Source of the DNA: JBCCAG01 sp050330955
GTDB taxonomy: Bacteria; Cyanobacteriota; Cyanobacteriia; CAKZMO01
DNA: 9,855 bases
Direction of reading: 5' to 3'
NCBI GenBank assembly: GCA_050330955.1
Contig: JBHJHJ010000262.1
Coordinates: forward strand, 1 to 9,855
The notes beneath the pieces are model-generated. The model was not told the origin of the DNA. It made no database searches and saw only the letters and a program-made list of their open reading frames with translations. A program made the position numbers and the translations under genes. Below are positions 6,394 through 9,855 of the stretch, in pieces. Positions within the stretch are counted from its first letter, which is position 1; each line of letters opens with the position of its first letter.

Positions 6394-7229
6394 CCAAGCC
6401 CACCTGGCAAGCTGACTTCTACCGCCGCCCGCTTAAGGACCAAGGGGAGCCCGTGTGGGAGCTGGTGATCTGCTGTCCCCAGCAGGAGTTTGTGGCCCAC
6501 GCCTTTTGCCAGCAGTCTGGCGCGACGCCGCCCTGGCTCACGGCTCAAATTCAGGCTGTAATTCAGCAGCACGGTGCTCCCGATCAAATCAAGGTGTTTC
6601 GCCCCCAGAGCCTCAGCTTGATTACGGCGGCGGCAGAGCCCCTCTCTATCCCGGTGGTTGCCACACGGCGTACCCCCTTGCTCAAAGCCCACCTCCAGGA
6701 CCGCGTCGGGCTCTACGCCTCGAGGCCGGAATACACCAGCGAGCCCTACCAGCCCACAAAAATCGAGTCCCTGCCACCGGTCCCAGTTCCAGAGGCGATT
6801 TGGGGGGAGCAGTGGCGATTTGGGGCGATCGCCGCTTCACACCTGATCGAGTTCATTGAGGAGAAGCCTATCCCCATCCGAGATACGCCGCCCGCACTCC
6901 ATCCCCTGTCCCTCAAGCTTGCCTCTGACACCCTCATCCCCGGCGTAGTGATTGACGGGGGGCGGCAGTCGATGCGGCTGGCCCGCTGGCTGCAGGAGCA
7001 AACCCCCGTTAGCCTCAGCTACATTCCGGGTCCCCCTAACGGCCTAATTTTGGAAGCGGGGTTGAGCGATCGCTGGATTCTGGCCACCTTTGAAGATGCC
7101 GCCGTCGCCCAAGCGGGGCAGACCTTTTCCCAGCGTCAGCGGGCCAGCCGGGGTCTCCACTTCCTCCTGGTTCAGCCCGACGATTCGGGGATGACCTACA
7201 GCGGAATCTGGCTGCTGCACCCTGAATAG
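6390..7229 (+). CDS. Tab2/Atab2 family RNA-binding protein
   Basis: The 279-residue protein matches the Tab2/Atab2 (DUF1092) family, found in cyanobacteria, algae and plants. In Chlamydomonas, Tab2 binds the psaB mRNA and is required for its translation; plant ATAB2 acts in photosystem assembly. The cyanobacterial role is less settled. Visible family features are the N-terminal WQADFYRRPLKDQG...VWELVICC (6-29), the central IPVVATRRTPLLKAHLQDR segment with a following Tyr/Pro-rich linker, LPPVPVPEAIWGEQWRFG (128-145), LIPGVVIDGGRQSMRLARWL, and the C-terminal GLSDRWILATFED block. No signal peptide is present, as expected for a cytosolic RNA-binding factor. The ATG at 6390-6392 overlaps the preceding stop (ATGA), implying translational coupling with the coiled-coil gene and cotranscription with ilvB. 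Confidence 0.93.
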   Translation: MTKPTWQADFYRRPLKDQGEPVWELVICCPQQEFVAHAFCQQSGATPPWLTAQIQAVIQQHGAPDQIKVFRPQSLSLITAAAEPLSIPVVATRRTPLLKAHLQDRVGLYASRPEYTSEPYQPTKIESLPPVPVPEAIWGEQWRFGAIAASHLIEFIEEKPIPIRDTPPALHPLSLKLASDTLIPGVVIDGGRQSMRLARWLQEQTPVSLSYIPGPPNGLILEAGLSDRWILATFEDAAVAQAGQTFSQRQRASRGLHFLLVQPDDSGMTYSGIWLLHPE

Positions 7230-7263
7230 CGGCACGCTCCAGCTAGCGTCATGACAGACATCA

Positions 7264-7292
7264 TTGCCTTGGGAATGCCATCTCAGTAGAAT
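7264..7292 (+). promoter_or_regulatory. Candidate sigma-70-type promoter for mtnP
   Basis: TTGCCT (7264-7269, 4 of 6 to TTGACA) and TAGAAT (7287-7292, 5 of 6 to TATAAT) are separated by 17 bases. A transcript would start near 7299, leaving about 22 bases of leader before the ATG at 7321. This placement excludes the upstream in-frame TTG 7264 and ATG 7291 as starts. It is a prediction by eye; no terminator was seen between tab2 and this site. Confidence 0.45.
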
Positions 7293-7320
7293 GCTTGAGC
7301 AGATAGGCAAGAAAACCACT

Positions 7321-8193
7321 ATGGACGTCACCATTGGCATCATCGGCGGCAGCGGCCTGTATCAGATGGACGCCCTGAAAGACATCGAGGAGGTCCAGGT
7401 CGAAACCCCATTCGGCGCAACCTCGGACGCTATCATTGTTGGCACCCTGGAAGGTGCACGGGTAGCGTTTTTAGCGCGTCACGGGCGGGGTCATCGCCTG
7501 CTGCCCTCGGAGCTGCCCTTCCGCGCCAATATCTACGCTATGAAGCAGCTGGGCGTCAAATACCTGATTTCTGTCTCGGCGGTGGGCTCGCTTCAAGATA
7601 AATTTAAGCCCCTTGATATGGTGCTGCCAGACCAGTTCATCGATCGCACCAAGAACCGAGCGTCCACCTTCTTTGGCGAGGGCATCGTGGCCCACATCGC
7701 TTTTGCTGACCCAGTGTGCGTTGCCCTATCGGGGGTAGTCGCCGACGCCATCGACCAGCTCAATCTGCCTAATATTCAGCGCCATAGCGGCGGCACCTAC
7801 GTATGCATGGAGGGTCCAGCCTTCTCGACCAAGGCAGAGTCGCACCTCTACCGGAGCTGGGGCGCCGCCGTAATTGGCATGACTAACCTACCGGAAGCTA
7901 AGCTGGCCCGGGAGGCGGAGATTGCCTACGCTACCCTTGCGATGGTGACTGACTATGACTGTTGGCATCCCGACCACGACAGCGTCACGGTGGAGCTGGT
8001 GATCGGTAACCTGATGAAGAATGCGGCTAATGCCCAGGCGGTGATTCGAGAGACGGTAAAGCGCCTCCACGATAATCCGCCCGAGTCCATAGCCCATTCG
8101 GCTCTAAAGGACGCGATCTTAACGCCTTTGGATCGGGCCCCTGCAGCGACGAAGGAAAAGCTGGCGGCGCTGCTGCAAAAATATATGGACTAA
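7321..8193 (+). CDS. mtnP: S-methyl-5'-thioadenosine phosphorylase
   Basis: Cleaves methylthioadenosine with phosphate to adenine and methylthioribose-1-phosphate, clearing the by-product of polyamine and related SAM-dependent reactions and feeding methionine salvage. The 290-residue length is typical of the trimeric PNP/MTAP family. The N-terminal IGIIGGSGLY (5-14) holds the phosphate loop. FLARHGRGHRLLPSE (50-64) carries Arg53-His54 and the substrate loop, and FRANIYAMKQLG (68-79) follows. YVCMEGPAFSTKAES (160-174) and IGMTNLPEAKLAREAEIAYA (185-204) are family signatures. TDYDCW (210-215), with two Asp, is the 6-aminopurine-recognising pattern of MTAP rather than guanosine-type PNP. The start at ATG 7321 is preferred because MDVTIGIIGGSG matches family N-termini and a promoter-like sequence lies just upstream. 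It is convergent with the deaminase gene, 69 bases away. Downstream methionine-salvage genes are not in the window. Confidence 0.95.
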   Translation: MDVTIGIIGGSGLYQMDALKDIEEVQVETPFGATSDAIIVGTLEGARVAFLARHGRGHRLLPSELPFRANIYAMKQLGVKYLISVSAVGSLQDKFKPLDMVLPDQFIDRTKNRASTFFGEGIVAHIAFADPVCVALSGVVADAIDQLNLPNIQRHSGGTYVCMEGPAFSTKAESHLYRSWGAAVIGMTNLPEAKLAREAEIAYATLAMVTDYDCWHPDHDSVTVELVIGNLMKNAANAQAVIRETVKRLHDNPPESIAHSALKDAILTPLDRAPAATKEKLAALLQKYMD

Positions 8194-8262
8194 TCTGCGC
8201 GAGTGACTGGAGGGCATACATTTCGAAGGACATGGCACGCCGTATCCCCACCACCGCCGGGC

Positions 8263-9645
8263 TTACACCATCAAATCATCTAGCTCCGCGTAGTCTGGCA
8301 GCGTCGTATCGATCGCCTTCCCGCCCCGCACTACCACCCGATCGCCCTGAGGACGGGGCAGCAGCTCGCTGAAGGTACGGGCCTTAAAAATAATGAAATC
8401 CGCAGGGTTGCCCACCGCGATGCGCCCGTGCTCGGGCAGCCCCATTAGGTCGGCAGGCGTTGTAGTAATGGCCCGGGGCCAGTCGCCGTAGGGGTTATCC
8501 AGGTGGCCGATACGCACCGACCAGTTGAACACCTCTAGGCCGTCGTGGTCCCCAAAGCCGTGGAAGGGGTCGCGGCAGTTGTCGCTGGCGATCGCCACCG
8601 GCACCCCGGCCTGCTTCAGCTCGTGGAGTAGGGTGACGCCGCGCCAGCGGGGGGTGAGACCGGTTTTTAGGGTTTGTGAGGACGGAGTCGCGGTTTGGCG
8701 AAAGTTTTCGGACGCCTCCTGCCTCCGGTCCTGGAGGTACATGTTGCACAGCGGCAAACTCACCACACCAATGCGGGCCGCTTTTACCGCATCTATAGTT
8801 TGAGCTACCTCATCTGGCGACTGCACTGCCAGGCTACAGCAGTGGCCGCAGGTGATGAACCCCTCAAACTGGCTGCGCTGAGCAGCTTCACCAATCTGGC
8901 GCAGGCTGCGGTGGGTAGGGTCGCCGCTCTCGTCAGTGTGAAAGTCTAAAGCGAGCTGCCGCTCGTGGGCTAGGGCAAACACCCGGTCAAGCTGCCGGTC
9001 GAGTTCAGGGTTAGGGAAGGAGACTCCGCCTAAAATGCCCCCCGGCGTTTCCGCCATCTGGTCTGCCAGGACTTCTCCCTCAGGGGTCAGGAAGTAGTCC
9101 AAGGGCACCAGGCAAACCGCTTGGAGCACAAGGCGATCGCCCCACTCCGCCGCGAGCTGCTTGAATACCCCCAGGCTAATCTCTGCCTGCTTGTTCTGCG
9201 CGTCAATGTGGGTGCGAATGGCGTGGGTGCCGTGGGCGTAGCTGCATTTGAGGCCAAAGGTCATGCGGCGATAGAGGTCTTCGGCGCCCCAGTGCTTTTG
9301 GGCATCTTCCGAGACCGCCTTGAGCGCGCCCTCGAAGGTGCGATCGGGGTTAGGGCACCGCTGCCAGATGTGTCCCTTGTCCAAGTGGGTGTGCATATCC
9401 ACAAAGCAGGGCCAAACCTGCTTCTGCTGTAGGTCTACGGCAGGTAAATCTGAAAATTCTCCTTCTCCGGCTGGGGTAATCTGGGCGATACGGCCATTGC
9501 GAACTTCTAAATCGACGTGGGCGAGGGCGTCGCCTAATAGCGTCGCACGGGGATCATCGGTGAGCGACAGGGGGAAGTCGACGTTTAGCAAAGATGAGGA
9601 AACGTGGGCATATTTGAGCCAATAGTGCTCAGCGTTAGGAATCAT
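8263..9645 (-). CDS. codA: CodA-like cytosine deaminase / amidohydrolase
   Basis: A metal-dependent TIM-barrel amidohydrolase of 460 residues resembling cytosine deaminase, which converts cytosine to uracil and ammonia. Metal and catalytic residues are visible: HTH (85-87) in DMHTHLDKG, His236 and Glu239 in DFHTDESGDP, His268 in GHCCS, and Asp355 in ASDNCRDPF. The H236-to-E239 and H236-to-H268 spacings equal those of E. coli CodA (H214, E217, H246); the interval to the Asp is about 20 residues longer, with the extra length probably around 304-335. A small beta-sandwich is formed by the two ends (DLEVRNGRIAQI and VGNPADFIIF). The ATG at 9645 starts a complete N-terminus but lacks a Shine-Dalgarno. 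It lies 96 bases downstream of an ABC permease gene on the same strand, which suggests uptake of a pyrimidine-like substrate followed by deamination. The true substrate may be another aminopyrimidine, so the gene symbol marks the family rather than a tested activity. Confidence 0.87.
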   Translation of the reverse strand: MIPNAEHYWLKYAHVSSSLLNVDFPLSLTDDPRATLLGDALAHVDLEVRNGRIAQITPAGEGEFSDLPAVDLQQKQVWPCFVDMHTHLDKGHIWQRCPNPDRTFEGALKAVSEDAQKHWGAEDLYRRMTFGLKCSYAHGTHAIRTHIDAQNKQAEISLGVFKQLAAEWGDRLVLQAVCLVPLDYFLTPEGEVLADQMAETPGGILGGVSFPNPELDRQLDRVFALAHERQLALDFHTDESGDPTHRSLRQIGEAAQRSQFEGFITCGHCCSLAVQSPDEVAQTIDAVKAARIGVVSLPLCNMYLQDRRQEASENFRQTATPSSQTLKTGLTPRWRGVTLLHELKQAGVPVAIASDNCRDPFHGFGDHDGLEVFNWSVRIGHLDNPYGDWPRAITTTPADLMGLPEHGRIAVGNPADFIIFKARTFSELLPRPQGDRVVVRGGKAIDTTLPDYAELDDLMV

Positions 9646-9711
9646 TAGATCAGGGGCTTATCAACAGGTAGGATGAGCATATACCACAATGACAGCCCAA
9701 ATACCCCGGTT

Positions 9712-9756
9712 TTAGACATCCTGACTCCGAATATCGCGGCTCTAGATATCGCGACT
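9712..9756 (-). repeat. Three degenerate 15-bp tandem units spanning the permease stop codon
   Basis: Read on the minus strand, AGTCGCGATATCTAG (9756-9742), AGCCGCGATATTCGG (9741-9727) and AGTCAGGATGTCTAA (9726-9712) are head-to-tail. Unit 1 matches units 2 and 3 at 11 of 15 positions each; units 2 and 3 match at 7. Unit 1 ends in the permease TAG and unit 3 ends in an in-frame TAA, so the frame reads SRDI-stop, SRDIR, SQDV-stop. This looks like an old duplication of the gene's 3' end, though chance cannot be excluded. Confidence 0.5.
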
Positions 9757-9855
9757 AAGCGCACTCTCGTGCCAATGTTTAAGGCAGAGGTCTGAAAACC
9801 ACGTCAGCACCACAAAAATGCTGACGCCCATGACAGCAATCAGCAGCAGGGCCGC
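9742..9855 (-). CDS. C-terminus of ABC transporter permease (partial)
   Basis: Only the last 37 codons and a TAG stop are present; the gene enters from the right edge. The peptide begins AALLLIAVMGVSIFVVLTWF, a full hydrophobic helix, followed by a short polar tail containing CLKHWHES. A last membrane helix followed by a basic, Trp/His-containing tail is the usual end of SsuC/TauC/ThiX-type permeases of the binding-protein-dependent transport superfamily, which import sulfonates, pyrimidines, nitrate-like or related solutes. The substrate cannot be read from this fragment. It is upstream of and codirectional with the CodA-like deaminase, 96 bases apart, so a nucleobase or aminopyrimidine importer is a reasonable inference. 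The EAA loop and the rest of the transporter lie outside the window. Confidence 0.6.
   Translation of the reverse strand, partial: AALLLIAVMGVSIFVVLTWFSDLCLKHWHESALSRDI

Noticed and set aside
7264..7320. Earlier mtnP starts at TTG 7264 or ATG 7291
   Set aside because: The extra residues do not resemble family N-termini and the sequence there fits a promoter better.
8212..8248. Imperfect stem (GGG-ATAC with GTAT-CCC, one bulge) between the convergent mtnP and deaminase genes, considered as a terminator
   Set aside because: Only seven pairs with a loop of about 22 bases and no U-run; too weak to call.

Overview
The window looks like a chromosomal segment of a cyanobacterium. Evidence: a Tab2/Atab2-family protein (a family of oxygenic phototrophs), a DICT-domain histidine kinase, an acetolactate synthase with the cyanobacterial 'GDASFQMN' thiamine-diphosphate motif, and 14 copies of the HIP1 octamer GCGATCGC in 9.9 kb. 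Composition is GC-rich and HIP1 sites occur in most of the genes. No insertion sequence, phage gene, tRNA, rRNA or CRISPR array was seen. A filamentous or unicellular Leptolyngbya/Synechococcus-like lineage is a guess from protein style only.

Left half, minus strand (reading right to left): a 90-residue glutaredoxin-like protein (3942-3670), murE for the peptidoglycan meso-diaminopimelate step (3615-2116), a soluble DICT-HisKA-HATPase sensor kinase (about 1943-429), a 333-base gap carrying a perfect 28-bp palindrome centred on a HIP1 site, and the first 31 codons of a probable Wzz/Wzc-type polysaccharide chain-length/tyrosine-kinase protein that runs off the left edge (95-1). The kinase has Gln where the phospho-accepting His of the H-box should be, which is the most notable feature of the window.

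Middle, plus strand: ilvB (acetolactate synthase large subunit, with a C-terminal four-Cys zinc ribbon) overlaps a small secreted or membrane-anchored coiled-coil protein, which in turn overlaps a Tab2/Atab2 gene by an ATGA junction. This is a tightly packed, probably translationally coupled trio. mtnP (methylthioadenosine phosphorylase) follows after 91 bases that contain a plausible sigma-70-type promoter, so it is probably its own unit. The grx-murE and ilvB units diverge from a 206-base intergenic region.

Right end, minus strand: the C-terminal 37 residues of an ABC-transporter permease (9855-9742) lie just upstream of a CodA-like cytosine deaminase/amidohydrolase (9645-8263). This pairing suggests uptake and deamination of a pyrimidine-like compound. 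Three degenerate 15-bp tandem units overlap the end of the permease gene. mtnP and the deaminase converge.

Most of the window is ordinary housekeeping sequence. I did not find a convincing new multi-gene system. The best leads are the H-box-lacking kinase, the HIP1-centred palindrome, the unknown coiled-coil gene coupled to ilvB and tab2, and the transporter-deaminase pair.
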